Shown: piece by piece, positions 12,040 through 21,414 of the stretch
How the letters are laid out: each line of letters starts with the position of its first letter
Position numbering within the stretch: the stretch's first letter is position 1
Assembly (NCBI GenBank): GCA_030683005.1
Contig: JAUXMY010000031.1
Location: 62,001 to 126,000, forward strand
Reading direction: 5' to 3'
DNA: 64,000 bases
From: Caulobacter sp.
Lineage (GTDB): Bacteria > Pseudomonadota > Alphaproteobacteria > Caulobacterales > Caulobacteraceae
Position numbers and translations under genes: made by a program
The notes under the pieces: generated by a model
Told to the model about the DNA's origin: nothing
Databases searched by the model: none
Seen by the model: the letters and a program-made list of their open reading frames with translations, nothing else

Positions 12040-12980
12040 GCCCGGCCTCCCACGTCGTCGCAGCAGATCAGATTGCGGAATGCGTCCGCGAGCAAGCGCG
12101 TCGCGGCCAGTTTGGCGGCCAGGGGCAAGGCGATCGGCGGTCCCATGTCGGTCTTGTTCACGTCCACGATATACAGGCGGCCGCTCTCGCGGTCGCGAAG
12201 GATGTCCAGTCCGCCCCAGTCCAGGCCCATGCCTTCGCAGAAGCGGCCGATGGATTCGAGCTCGTCGACGGAGAACACGGACTCGGGAGGGACCAGCGAA
12301 GCGAAGCTGTTGTGATTGGCGAACCGGTCAGTCTTGTGACGGCGCTTGATGAAAACGAGCACAGGCCGGCCGCCGACACAGGGCGTGCGCAGGTCATCGA
12401 CATGGTCGGGGCCTGATGCGGCCGAGCTGTTGTCGATCAGTCGCTGATAGGTCTTGCCCGGCAGGGCGGGGCAGGGCGCCTGGACGATACGACCGTCGTG
12501 CACGCCATTGTCCTCGCCCTTCTCGACCACCGGACCGGTCGCCGTGGCCGGATCCAGGGCCAGCGGATAGCCGAAGGCCGCCTCGAACACCCTGGCGACA
12601 TGGGTCTTGGTGACGTCCGTGCAGCGGTAGTTGAACCGTCTGACCGGCCCGGTATTCGGCGCCAGGCCCCGGGCCGAATCATCGAAGTACATGGCCGCAT
12701 CGGCGGCTTCGGGCGAGGCGGCGATGCGCGCGCCCGACCAGGCCGCCGCCGCCCAGACCAGATACCAGGGCCGGGGCTTGTCCGGCGTGAACCAGATCCG
12801 TGGGCCCGGCCGCGTCAGCCGCATCCAGGCGGCCCTCGCCCGGACCGGGAGATAGTAGGCGAACCAGACCGCGGCCTCCTCGACGAGCGCTCGGTCGAAC
12901 GCCAGGTCGGCGCCGGTCTTGCGGACCTTCACGCGGCCGCCCTCGAAGTAGAAATCGGACGTCCAGAACGCGCCGGCCAT
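12036..12980 (-). CDS. ATP-grasp-like protein of unknown function
   Basis: The product (314 residues from ATG 12980; the frame is open to 13076) shows an ATP-grasp-like order of motifs. These are VTKTHVARVFEAAFG (lysine region), VVEKGEDNGVHDG (second nucleotide-binding lysine and glycine loop), YQRLIDN, and near the C-terminus LDWGGLDILRD...LYIVDVNKTD, which resembles the metal-binding Asp/Asn site of the fold. ATP-grasp enzymes join a carboxylate to an amine or thiol through an acyl-phosphate. The start at 12980 has GGGGAC just upstream. Function is inferred only from the fold; coupling to the MBL hydrolase hints at a shared small-molecule pathway. Confidence 0.6.
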   Translation of the reverse strand: MAGAFWTSDFYFEGGRVKVRKTGADLAFDRALVEEAAVWFAYYLPVRARAAWMRLTRPGPRIWFTPDKPRPWYLVWAAAAWSGARIAASPEAADAAMYFDDSARGLAPNTGPVRRFNYRCTDVTKTHVARVFEAAFGYPLALDPATATGPVVEKGEDNGVHDGRIVQAPCPALPGKTYQRLIDNSSAASGPDHVDDLRTPCVGGRPVLVFIKRRHKTDRFANHNSFASLVPPESVFSVDELESIGRFCEGMGLDWGGLDILRDRESGRLYIVDVNKTDMGPPIALPLAAKLAATRLLADAFRNLICCDDVGGRA

Positions 12981-13145
12981 CGATGGTCCCCGTGCCGCCC
13001 CCCGCGGCCGAATAGCGAGATGCACTAGCCCGATTTGCCCGGCGGATAAACGATTTGCCCGTGAGGCGCGTGTCATCGTCGCCGGACCGCCGAACCGGCG
13101 CGCTTCTTGCGCTCCTTCCCCTCAAACAGGTTCGAGGGGCTCAGA

Positions 13146-13310
13146 ATGGCCGAAGACGTCGCGATCTTTGTCTCAAAACGGTTCCAGAGGCTCGCCTTCG
13201 CCTTTCTCTGTCTCATGACCGCGCAACTGGTCCTGGCCAGCTGCGAGCCCGAACCGGTCGCCATGGGCGCCGCCAGGGTGCAGGCGCAATCGACCCTGGG
13301 CGGGGCGTAG
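13146..13310 (+). CDS. Putative small lipoprotein, function unknown
   Basis: A 54-residue frame starts at ATG 13146 with a good gagggg ribosome site seven bases upstream. It has a hydrophobic segment (LAFAFLCLMTAQLVLASC) ending in a possible lipobox LASC, then a short tail. I recognise no family. The ribosome site lies in the right arm of a small hairpin (13118-13139). Because it is short it may not be a real gene. Confidence 0.42.
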   Translation: MAEDVAIFVSKRFQRLAFAFLCLMTAQLVLASCEPEPVAMGAARVQAQSTLGGA

Positions 13311-13317
13311 GGCGTCC

Positions 13318-13728
13318 CTACCCTCCCAGCACGCCCGACAGATCGTACCCCGCCTCGCGTCCCAGAGCCGTCAGCTCGCCGCGCCCCCGTTCGCCGCTCA
13401 GGGCCTGGCCGATGGACCAGGTGACGATCGAGCGGGTGCCGGAGCGGCAGAAGGCCAGGACCGGGCCGTCGGCGCCGGCGATGGCGACACGGTTGGCCTC
13501 GACCTGGTCGGGGGTTGGGGAGCCGACCACCGGGATGTGGACATAATCCAGGCCCGCCGCTTTGGCGGCCGCCTCGACCTGCGCGGAACCCGGCTGGCCT
13601 GGCTGCTCGCCGTCGGGCCGGTTGTTGATCACCAGGGTGAAGCCCTGGGCGGCGGCGGCGGCGACATCGGCCAGCTCGATCTGGGGGCTGACCGAAAAAT
13701 CGTCGGTTACGCGTCGGAAGTCGGTCAT
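13318..13728 (-). CDS. DUF442 / TIGR01244-family phosphatase-like protein
   Basis: The 136-residue protein matches the beta-lactamase-hydrolase-like (DUF442, TIGR01244) family: VINNRPDGE near residue 33, HIPVVG in the middle and the Cys-containing loop AFCRSGTRS. That loop resembles the CX5R active site of dual-specificity phosphatases. Members are sometimes fused to persulfide dioxygenases or rhodanese domains and are linked to sulfide metabolism, but that is family knowledge only. ATG 13728 is chosen; an in-frame upstream ATG is also possible. Confidence 0.85.
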   Translation of the reverse strand: MTDFRRVTDDFSVSPQIELADVAAAAAQGFTLVINNRPDGEQPGQPGSAQVEAAAKAAGLDYVHIPVVGSPTPDQVEANRVAIAGADGPVLAFCRSGTRSIVTWSIGQALSGERGRGELTALGREAGYDLSGVLGG

Positions 13729-13824
13729 CGTACGTTCATCCAGCCTAGGGTTCGTTGACATCATCGGGACCCGATGAAAGGTTCGCAACCGACTTTGCGG
13801 CCCGTCCGCGCGAGTGAGCCGCCC

Positions 13825-14748
13825 ATGCTGCGATTCCTGTTCCGCCGACTTCTGGTGGCGATACCGACCCTGTTCCTGGTGATCACGGTCGCCTTCTTCA
13901 TGATGCGCGCCGCGCCGGGGAGCCCGTTCGTCAACGAACGTCAGCTGAGTCCGCAGATCGAGGCGGTCGTCATGGCCAAGTTCGGCATGGATAAGCCCCT
14001 GCACGAACAGTATTTCAACTATCTGGCCGGGGTGGTGAAGGGCGACTTCGGCCCCTCGCTGAAGTATCGCGACAAGAGCGTCCTCGACATCCTGAACGAG
14101 AACTACAAGGTCAGCCTGATCCTCGGCGGGGTGTCGATCCTGCTGGCGGCCATGATCGGGATGAGTCTTGGCGTCATCGCCGCCCTGCGACAGAACCGGA
14201 TCGCCGACTACTTCACCATGGGGGTCGCCATCCTCGGGGTCTGTATTCCCACGTTCGTGACGGCGCCCTTGCTGGTCATGGTGTTCGCCTCCAAGCTCGG
14301 ATGGCTGCCGACGGCCGGCTGGAACGGCGGGGCGCTCGCCAACCTGATCCTGCCGATCACCGTCCTGGCCCTGCCGCAGATCGCCATCATCTCGCGCCTG
14401 ACCCGGGCGGGGATGATCGAGGTGCTGCGGTCGAACTACATCCGGACCGCCCGGTCCAAGGGGCTTCCCGAGAGCCTGATCGTCCGCAAGCACGCGCTGC
14501 GCGCCGCCATCCTGCCGCTGGTCAGCTACCTGGGCCCGGCCGCCGCCGGCCTGCTGACGGGCTCGCTGGTGGTGGAGAAGATCTTCAACCTGCCAGGCCT
14601 GGGCAAGTTCTTCGTCATCAGCGCCTTGCAGCGGGACTACACCGTCGTGATGGGCATGGTCATCGTCTACGCCCTGCTGATCCTTGTTCTGAACCTGATC
14701 GCCGACATGATCTATGCGGCGCTCGATCCCCGCGTGAGGCTGTCGTGA
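13825..14748 (+). CDS. oppB: ABC transporter permease, OppB/DppB type
   Basis: The 307-residue inner-membrane permease begins MLRFLFRRLLVAIPTLF, typical of OppB/DppB. It has an Asn/Pro-containing N-terminal periplasmic region, about six membrane helices, and an EAA loop near residue 190-210 (YIRTARSKGLPE) that contacts the ATPase. It would form the peptide channel together with OppC. The frame is open upstream to 13774, but ATG 13825 fits the family start. It overlaps oppC by four bases. Confidence 0.93.
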   Translation: MLRFLFRRLLVAIPTLFLVITVAFFMMRAAPGSPFVNERQLSPQIEAVVMAKFGMDKPLHEQYFNYLAGVVKGDFGPSLKYRDKSVLDILNENYKVSLILGGVSILLAAMIGMSLGVIAALRQNRIADYFTMGVAILGVCIPTFVTAPLLVMVFASKLGWLPTAGWNGGALANLILPITVLALPQIAIISRLTRAGMIEVLRSNYIRTARSKGLPESLIVRKHALRAAILPLVSYLGPAAAGLLTGSLVVEKIFNLPGLGKFFVISALQRDYTVVMGMVIVYALLILVLNLIADMIYAALDPRVRLS

Positions 14749-15653
14749 GCATCGCCGAGATGATCCCCGGCTCGCCGCAGCGCGCCGAGTTGCTGAAGCA
14801 GGCCGTAAAGGGTCGGTCCCTGTGGGACGACGCCCGCCGACGCCTGCTGTCCAACAAGGCCGCCGTGGCCGGCATGGTCGTGCTGGCCTTCATGGTGCTG
14901 GTCGCCGTGATCGGACCATTCGTCGTGCCCTTCCACTACGACACGGTGACCAAGCCGGACGTCTGGGCCGCGCCCGGCGTCGGCGGACACCTCATGGGCG
15001 CCGATTCGCTGGGCCGGGATCTGCTGGCGCGGCTGGTGGCCGGGCTGGGCGTCTCCCTGGCCATCGGCGTGGTGGCGACCAGCGTCTCGCTGCTGATCGG
15101 CGTCCTGTGGGGCGCCGTCGCCGGCTATGTCGGCGGGCGGGTGGACGAGGTGATGATGCGCATCGTCGACACCCTGTACTCGCTGCCGTTCATCTTCTTC
15201 GTGATCCTGCTGATGGTCACCTTCGGGCGGAACATCTTCCTGATCTTCCTCGCCATCGGCGCGGTCGAGTGGCTGACGATGTCGCGGATCGTGCGCGGCC
15301 AGACCCTGTCGCTGAAGCAGAAGGAATTCGTCGAGGCGGCGCGCGCCGCCGGCCTGTCGGGCAGCCAGATCATCCTCAAGCACATCGTGCCCAACCTGCT
15401 GGGCCCGGTTGTCGTCTATGTGACCCTGACCATCCCGGCGATCATCATCGCCGAGAGCTTCCTGTCGTTCCTTGGGCTGGGCGTCCAGCCGCCGATGGCC
15501 TCGCTGGGCACCCTGATCGCCGGCGGCGCGCAGGACATGGAGATCGCGCCCTGGCTGCTGATCTTCCCGTCGCTGACGATGATCATCACCCTGATGGCGT
15601 TCAACTTCATCGGCGACGGCCTCCGCGATGCGCTAGACCCGAAGGACCGATGA
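14745..15653 (+). CDS. oppC: ABC transporter permease, OppC/DppC type
   Basis: The 302-residue permease starts at GTG 14745, overlapping the oppB stop (GTGA). After a cytosolic N-terminus with a helix at about residues 40-60, a GADSLGRDLLARLV motif typical of OppC precedes the transport core. The EAA loop reads FVEAARAAGLSGSQIILKHI. It pairs with OppB in uptake of oligopeptides or similar solutes. No OppD/OppF ATPase gene follows; the next gene is on the other strand. Confidence 0.93.
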   Translation: MSIAEMIPGSPQRAELLKQAVKGRSLWDDARRRLLSNKAAVAGMVVLAFMVLVAVIGPFVVPFHYDTVTKPDVWAAPGVGGHLMGADSLGRDLLARLVAGLGVSLAIGVVATSVSLLIGVLWGAVAGYVGGRVDEVMMRIVDTLYSLPFIFFVILLMVTFGRNIFLIFLAIGAVEWLTMSRIVRGQTLSLKQKEFVEAARAAGLSGSQIILKHIVPNLLGPVVVYVTLTIPAIIIAESFLSFLGLGVQPPMASLGTLIAGGAQDMEIAPWLLIFPSLTMIITLMAFNFIGDGLRDALDPKDR

Positions 15654-15671
15654 CCAATGACCGTCTCGGGG

Positions 15672-16244
15672 TCAGTTGTCGCGTTTGGCCCGGACCGACC
15701 GTTGTCCGTCGACGCTCAGGAAGTAGCTGCCCAGCGCGGCGCGCTTGATCGTGATCTTCGAGCCGGCTTTCGGGGGGCTGTTGACCAGCTCGTTGTCGGT
15801 CTGACGCCAGATCGCGCCGTCGGCCAGCACGATGTACCATTTGCCGTTGACCTGCCGCGCCTCGGTGGCGGTGGTCTCGAGCGTGTCGAGCACAGCGCCG
15901 CGCTTCGACGCATCGCCGTCATCGCCGCCGCCGCCGGTCAGGAAGGCCGGCATGCGGAAGTTGAAGCCGAAGGCCGCGCGCTGGGCTTCCTGGACCTGGG
16001 CGCGGTCGACGACGACCACGTCGCCCGCCGCTTCAGCCGCCTCAAGGCCGCCCGCGGCGGCGTCGTAGCAGGTCAGGCGCTGGGCGGGGTCGGCGACCTT
16101 GCGGCATTCCACCAGCGCCTGAAGCGCCGCGGCGCGGGGCTTGGGCGCATCAGCGGCCAGGGCCGCTCCGGCGCAGACCAGCGCCAGGCCGGCTGCGGAC
16201 GCCAGAAGCCGGTGCGACTTAAAGCCATGGACGAGCGTTGACAT
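15672..16244 (-). CDS. Secreted conserved protein of unknown function
   Basis: The 190-residue product starts at ATG 16244 with AAGGAG seven bases upstream. It has a signal peptide ending near AGAALAAD, so it is periplasmic. The mature N-terminus carries ALVECRKVADPAQRLTCYD, a two-Cys motif found in various small secreted proteobacterial proteins. A Gly/Asp linker and a beta-rich C-terminal half (KWYIVLADGAIW) follow. It splits the opp genes, lying antisense between oppC and oppA and diverging from oppA over 49 bp. Function unknown. Confidence 0.78.
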   Translation of the reverse strand: MSTLVHGFKSHRLLASAAGLALVCAGAALAADAPKPRAAALQALVECRKVADPAQRLTCYDAAAGGLEAAEAAGDVVVVDRAQVQEAQRAAFGFNFRMPAFLTGGGGDDGDASKRGAVLDTLETTATEARQVNGKWYIVLADGAIWRQTDNELVNSPPKAGSKITIKRAALGSYFLSVDGQRSVRAKRDN

Positions 16245-16293
16245 GGGCGACTCCTTGAACCGACAGACCGCCATTCAAAAGGGGCCCCGGCTC

Positions 16294-17901
16294 ATGCGCA
16301 ACGTCTTCCTTTCGGGCCTCGCCGTTCTGGCGCTCGCCGCCTGCGGCCAGTCTGGTCCCTCGCGGGCGCCCTGTCCCGAAGGCAAGGTGTGCCTGCTGAT
16401 CGGCAACGGCACCGAGCCGGCGACGCTGGATCCTCATACCTCGACCGGCACCTGGGAAGATCGCATCCAGAGCGACCTGTTCATGGGCCTCACCCAGTCG
16501 GCCGCCGACGGCTCGACCATGCCGGGTGTTGCGGAACGCTGGGACGTCAGCGCCGACGGCCTGGTCTGGACCTTCTACCTGCGCGAATCGCTCTGGTCGG
16601 ACGGGGTTCCGGTCACCGCCGACGACTTCGTCTTCTCGCTGCGGCGGGTGCTCGATCCGAAAACGGCGTCCGAGTACGCCTCGCTGCTTTTCCTGATCAA
16701 GGGCGCGCAGGCGATCAACGAGGGCAAGGCGCCGCTCGAATCGCTCGGCGTGCGCGCCGTCGATCCCCGCACGCTGCAGATCGAGCTCAACAATCCGGCC
16801 GCCTTCCTTCCCGAGCTGGCCAAGCATCACGTCCTCTATCCGGTTCCGAAACACGTGGTGGAGCGCGAAGGGCCCTCCTGGGTCCGGCCCGGCAAGATGG
16901 TCAGCAACGGCCCCTACATCCTGGTCGACTGGAAACTGGGCGACCATCTGAAGACTGCGAGGAACCCGCGCTTCTTCGAGGCGGACAAGCTCTGCGTCGA
17001 CGAAGTCCGCTTCTATCCGACCACCGACAGCATTTCCGCCGAACGGCGGGTCGGCAGCGGCGAGCTGGACCTCAACACCGACATGCAGTCGAACCGCATC
17101 GCCTTCCTGCGCGACAAGATGCCCGGCTATGTTCGGACCAACACCTATCTCGGCGTCACCTACCTCGCCTTCAACAACAACCCCAAGACCGGCTATCCGC
17201 CGTTCCGCGACCGCCGCGTCCGTCAGGCCCTGGCGATGTCGATCGACCGCGACTTCATCACCTACAAGCTGTTCCGCGGCGGCCAGACTCCGGCCCTGAC
17301 CATGGTGCCGCCGGGCGTCGCCAACTATCGCGCCGCCAAACCGCCCTACTGGTTCGACTGGCCGCTGGAGCGTCGCCAGGCCGAGGCGCGCAAGCTGCTG
17401 GCCGCGGCCGGCTACGGCCCCGACAAGCCGCTCGAGGTCGAGATCAAGCACCGCAACTCGCCCGATCCGATGCTCTACATGCCGGCCGTCCAGGCCGACT
17501 GGAAGATGATCGGGGTGAAGGTGACCCTGGTGCAGCAGGAAACCCAGATCGCCTACGCCGACTATCGCGCCCGCGCGTTCCAGGTCGCCGACGCCGGCTG
17601 GGTCGCCGACTACAATGACGCCACCAGCTTCCTGGACCTGCAACGGTCCTGGTACGGCCCCCAGAACTACGGCGACTACAACAGTCCCGAGTTCGACGAC
17701 CTGATGGCCAGGGCCGACCGGGAGCCCGACGCCGCCAGGCGCGCCGACTACATGGCGCAGGCCGAGCAGCTGATGCTCGAGGACGCGCCGATCGCGCCGG
17801 TCTACTACCTGATCAACAAGAATCTGGTCAGTCCGCGGATCACCGGATGGGTCGACAATCTGACCGATCACCACCGCACGCGCTGGCTCTGCGTCAAATA
17901 G
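16294..17901 (+). CDS. oppA: Peptide ABC transporter substrate-binding lipoprotein (OppA family)
   Basis: The 535-residue SBP_bac_5 protein has a signal peptide ending in lipobox LAAC (Cys at about residue 18). It is therefore membrane-anchored, unlike the soluble OppA of E. coli. Family motifs include GTEPATLDPHTSTG, VTADDFVFSLRRVLDP, SNGPYILVDWK and the late VADAGWVADYND. It would deliver oligopeptides to OppB/OppC. An AAAAGGGG ribosome site precedes ATG 16294. The frame is open upstream only because it runs opposite the preceding gene. Confidence 0.93.
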   Translation: MRNVFLSGLAVLALAACGQSGPSRAPCPEGKVCLLIGNGTEPATLDPHTSTGTWEDRIQSDLFMGLTQSAADGSTMPGVAERWDVSADGLVWTFYLRESLWSDGVPVTADDFVFSLRRVLDPKTASEYASLLFLIKGAQAINEGKAPLESLGVRAVDPRTLQIELNNPAAFLPELAKHHVLYPVPKHVVEREGPSWVRPGKMVSNGPYILVDWKLGDHLKTARNPRFFEADKLCVDEVRFYPTTDSISAERRVGSGELDLNTDMQSNRIAFLRDKMPGYVRTNTYLGVTYLAFNNNPKTGYPPFRDRRVRQALAMSIDRDFITYKLFRGGQTPALTMVPPGVANYRAAKPPYWFDWPLERRQAEARKLLAAAGYGPDKPLEVEIKHRNSPDPMLYMPAVQADWKMIGVKVTLVQQETQIAYADYRARAFQVADAGWVADYNDATSFLDLQRSWYGPQNYGDYNSPEFDDLMARADREPDAARRADYMAQAEQLMLEDAPIAPVYYLINKNLVSPRITGWVDNLTDHHRTRWLCVK

Positions 17902-18188
17902 GGCGGGGAGCCGGCGAGCCCGCCGCCGGCCCCTGTTCCGCCCTGATCCGGACCTGCCTGATCCTTGACGGGGCGACCTTGCGCCGCAATTGCCCCGCCC
18001 TGAACACGCTGTTGCCAAAGTGCGACAATCTGGCGCCGTTCTTATTACACTCACGCAATGGTCGTTGACCCCTGTTCGGGCGGGGGGCAAGGATCAACGT
18101 AGCCGAGTGCTATGCGCTCGAAGCAGTTCGTCCAGACTTGAGGGGGCGCGTCCGAGACCCGGGCGGCGCTGATCCGGAGGGAATTATC

Positions 18189-21100
18189 TTGAGACTCCAA
18201 ACCACGCGCGGCCGCCTGTTGGCGTCCACCATGATTTGCGGAACGGCCCTGGCCGCGTTCGCCACCGCGGCTCCCGCCCTTGCGCAGGAAAGCACGGAAG
18301 TTGAAGCCGTCGTCGTCACCGGTTCGCGCATCGCGCGTCAGGACTACGTCGCCAACAGCCCGATCGCTACGGTGACCGGCGAGCAGGTCGTGGCCAACGC
18401 CGACGTGACGCTCGACACCTACCTGAACACGCTGCCGCAGGTTAACCCGGCGGGCACGACGACCTCGAACAACCCCGGCAACGGCGGCCAGTCGAACGTC
18501 GACCTTCGCGGCTTCGGCTCGAACCGCAACATCGTCCTCGTCGACGGCCGTCGTCCGATGGTGTCGGCCAACACCCTCACGGTCGACCTGAACACCATTC
18601 CGCAGGCGCTGATCGACTCGATCGAAGTCATCACCGGCGGCGCGGGCGCGACCTACGGCGCCGACGCCATCGCCGGCGCGGTGAACCTGAAGCTCAAGAA
18701 GAACTTCGAAGGCATCGACGTCCGCGCCAGCTACCAGAACAGCACCGAGTACTGGGACGCTGAAGAGTACCAGTTCTCGCTGGTCCTCGGCGGCAACTTC
18801 GCCGACGGCAAGGGCAACGCGGTCATCGCCTTCGACCGTTCCTCGCGCGAGGGCATGATCAAGTCGCAGCGTCCGTTCTCGCAGAACGCCACCTCGACGA
18901 CCTCGTTCAACCCGGACGGCATGATCCGCTGGTCGGGCACCAACGCCCCGACCGAAGCGGCGGTGGACGGCGTGTTCGCCGGCTACGGCGTCGGCGCGAA
19001 CTCGGTCCGCGCGCAGTCGGGCACCCTCGGCGTCAACGTCGACGGCTCGCTGTTCTTCACCGGCATCTACAACAACACCCAGTACAACGCGCAGAACTAC
19101 CGCGGCGCGATCGACGGCACGGTCAACCAGAACCTGTACCCGGACCTGTACGTCTACAACTTCGACTTCGTGAACATCCTCACGCTGCCGATGGACCGCT
19201 ACTCGTTCCTGTCGAAGCTCAACTACGAGCTGGACAACGGCGTCGAGTTCTTCAGCCAGGTCGGCTGGACCGAGTACAACTCGACCACCGCGCTGGCTCC
19301 GACTCCGTTCCCGACGGTCAACACCCGCAACGCCTGTGACGCCAGCGCCTCCAACGTCGTGTCGTCGCTGGTGAACTGCGGTCGTCAGGTGTCCCAGGAA
19401 ATCGTCGTTCCGGTCACCAACCCGTTCATCCCGGCCGACCTGCTGACGATCCTGAACAGCCGGACCGGCGATGACGTCGCGCTCGCCGGTTCGGGTGCGA
19501 CCGAGCCGTTCAAGATGCGCCAGCGCACCCTGGACCTCGGCCTGCGTCAGTCGGTCTACGAAAACACCGTCGTCCAGTTCATGGCCGGCGTCCGCGCGCC
19601 GCTCGGCGACTCGGGCTGGGAACTGGAAGCCTACGTGTCGGAAGGCCGCACGGAGATCGACCAGACCCAGACCGGCAACCTGAACACCCAGCGTCTGCAG
19701 GGCATGCTTGAAGCCGGCGACGGCGGCGTCAGCCAGTGCGCCGGCGGCTTCAACATCTTCGGTCGCCAGCCGATCTCGGCGGCTTGCCGTGCCTACCTCG
19801 AAGTCGCCACCACCCTGTCGACCGAGATGGTTCAGCAGATCGCCCAGGCCTATGTCACGGGTCCGGTGTACGAACTGCCGGCCGGCACGGCCTCGGTGGT
19901 GTTCGGCGCCGAGTTCCGCGGCTTCGACTACTCGTTCGATCCGGGCGCGGCCTCTGGCCCGATCTCGGGCTTCAACACCCAGTCGGCCGACTCGGGCACC
20001 AACTCCTTCAGCGATATCTTCGCCGAAGCCCTGATCCCGCTGGTCAAGGACGCCCCGTTCGCCCAGAGCATCGATCTGTCGCTCGGCTACCGCTACAGCT
20101 GGTCGGAGTTCGAAGACCGCATCACCGGCGATTCGCGCGCCTCGCGCGGCTCGCCCTCGTACAAGATCGAGCTGAACTGGGCGGTCGTGGACGAGCTTCG
20201 CTTCCGCGCCTCCTACCAGCGCTCGGTGCGTGAGCCGAACTTCGGTGAACTGTTCGCCTCGGGCGGCAGCGCGCCGCAGTACTTCGACCCCTGCTCGGTC
20301 GGCACCGCCGCCCGCACGGGTCCGGATGCGGCTCAGGTCAAGGCGCTCTGCCTGCTGCCGGGCAACTTCCTCGGCGTCTCGGCCTCGGCGATCGACACCT
20401 ATGTGCAGCTCCCGGGCTCGCAGATCGGCGTCGACGTCAGCGGCAACACCGCGCTTGATCCGGAACAGGGCAAGACGTTCACGATCGGCATGGCCTGGAG
20501 CTCGCCGTTCGAGAGCCAGTGGCTGAGCCGCCTGCGTGGCACCGTCGACTACTGGAACATCAAGATCGACGAAGCCATCCTGGTCCCGACCCCGAACCAG
20601 ATCACGGCCGCCTGCTTCAACTACTACGGCACCAACCCGACCTACACGAACGGGACGACGGCCTGTCAGGGCATCCTGCGGACCGGCGGCGACATCCTCT
20701 GGATCTACAACCCGTCCAGCGCCGACGGCTCCTTCGAAGCCAACAACGACGGCTACCAGAAGGCGTCGGGCATCGACTTCCAGGTCGACTACGGCTTCGA
20801 CATGGAATGGCTCGGCCTCGACAACTGGGGTTCGATCCGCCTGAACGCGCTGCTCAGCTACCTGATCGAGTTCAAGCAAAAGGATCCGTTCGACGGTTCG
20901 GTCGAGCTCGACTTCGCCGGTTCGGCCTCCTACTTCGGTTCGGGCCTCGGCACGAGCTACCCGGAGTGGAAGGCGACGATCAACGCCGCCTGGACCGTGG
21001 GTGACTTCACCTTCGCCACCCGGGGTCGTTACATCGGCGAGATGGCCAACCGTCTGGCCATCGAGTTCCCGGGTGAAAAGTTCACCAGCCCGGACTCGAC

Positions 21101-21284
21101 CTGGTACTGGGATGTCTCCGGTCAGTGGGACATGACCGACAACGTGGCCTTCAAGCTCGGCGTGAACAACATCGCCGACCAGGAGCCGCAGACCTACAAC
21201 CCGAACGTCCAGTCGGGCACCGATCCGTCCGTCTACGACGTGGTGGGTCGCCGCGTGTTCGGCCAGATCAAGCTGCGCTTCTAA
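18189..21284 (+). CDS. TonB-dependent receptor, full length
   Basis: The 1031-residue outer-membrane receptor starts at TTG 18189 with GGAGGG seven bases upstream, a better start than the in-frame ATG at 18138. A signal peptide ends at APALAQE. A VEAVVVTGSRI TonB-box-like segment, the plug domain (VDLRGFGSNRNIVLVDGRR, GATYGADAIAGAVN) and a long beta-barrel follow, closing with Phe (FGQIKLRF). The plug signature and size match the large receptors abundant in Caulobacterales. The substrate is unknown; neighbours (OppA upstream, peptidases downstream) suggest peptides. A strong terminator follows. Confidence 0.95.
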   Translation: MRLQTTRGRLLASTMICGTALAAFATAAPALAQESTEVEAVVVTGSRIARQDYVANSPIATVTGEQVVANADVTLDTYLNTLPQVNPAGTTTSNNPGNGGQSNVDLRGFGSNRNIVLVDGRRPMVSANTLTVDLNTIPQALIDSIEVITGGAGATYGADAIAGAVNLKLKKNFEGIDVRASYQNSTEYWDAEEYQFSLVLGGNFADGKGNAVIAFDRSSREGMIKSQRPFSQNATSTTSFNPDGMIRWSGTNAPTEAAVDGVFAGYGVGANSVRAQSGTLGVNVDGSLFFTGIYNNTQYNAQNYRGAIDGTVNQNLYPDLYVYNFDFVNILTLPMDRYSFLSKLNYELDNGVEFFSQVGWTEYNSTTALAPTPFPTVNTRNACDASASNVVSSLVNCGRQVSQEIVVPVTNPFIPADLLTILNSRTGDDVALAGSGATEPFKMRQRTLDLGLRQSVYENTVVQFMAGVRAPLGDSGWELEAYVSEGRTEIDQTQTGNLNTQRLQGMLEAGDGGVSQCAGGFNIFGRQPISAACRAYLEVATTLSTEMVQQIAQAYVTGPVYELPAGTASVVFGAEFRGFDYSFDPGAASGPISGFNTQSADSGTNSFSDIFAEALIPLVKDAPFAQSIDLSLGYRYSWSEFEDRITGDSRASRGSPSYKIELNWAVVDELRFRASYQRSVREPNFGELFASGGSAPQYFDPCSVGTAARTGPDAAQVKALCLLPGNFLGVSASAIDTYVQLPGSQIGVDVSGNTALDPEQGKTFTIGMAWSSPFESQWLSRLRGTVDYWNIKIDEAILVPTPNQITAACFNYYGTNPTYTNGTTACQGILRTGGDILWIYNPSSADGSFEANNDGYQKASGIDFQVDYGFDMEWLGLDNWGSIRLNALLSYLIEFKQKDPFDGSVELDFAGSASYFGSGLGTSYPEWKATINAAWTVGDFTFATRGRYIGEMANRLAIEFPGEKFTSPDSTWYWDVSGQWDMTDNVAFKLGVNNIADQEPQTYNPNVQSGTDPSVYDVVGRRVFGQIKLRF

Positions 21285-21309
21285 AGCGTCGGTCTGACCT
21301 GAGAAAATC

Positions 21310-21345
21310 GGGCGGCGGAGCGAAAGCTCCGCCGCCCTTTTTCGT
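21310..21345 (+). terminator. Rho-independent terminator of the receptor gene
   Basis: A perfect 12-bp stem (gggcggcggagc / gctccgccgccc) with a GAAA tetraloop is followed by ttttt. It starts 26 bases after the receptor stop codon. Confidence 0.92.
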
Positions 21346-21414
21346 TTGTCTCCGGCTCAAGCCCACCGCCGTCATCCTCGCGCTTTTGCGAGAAGACCTT
21401 GGATCAAAAACCTT

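Noticed and set aside
18051..20879. A 942-codon minus-strand ORF opposite the first full receptor
   Set aside because: It is a mirror of strongly biased receptor codons; the plus frame is unmistakable.
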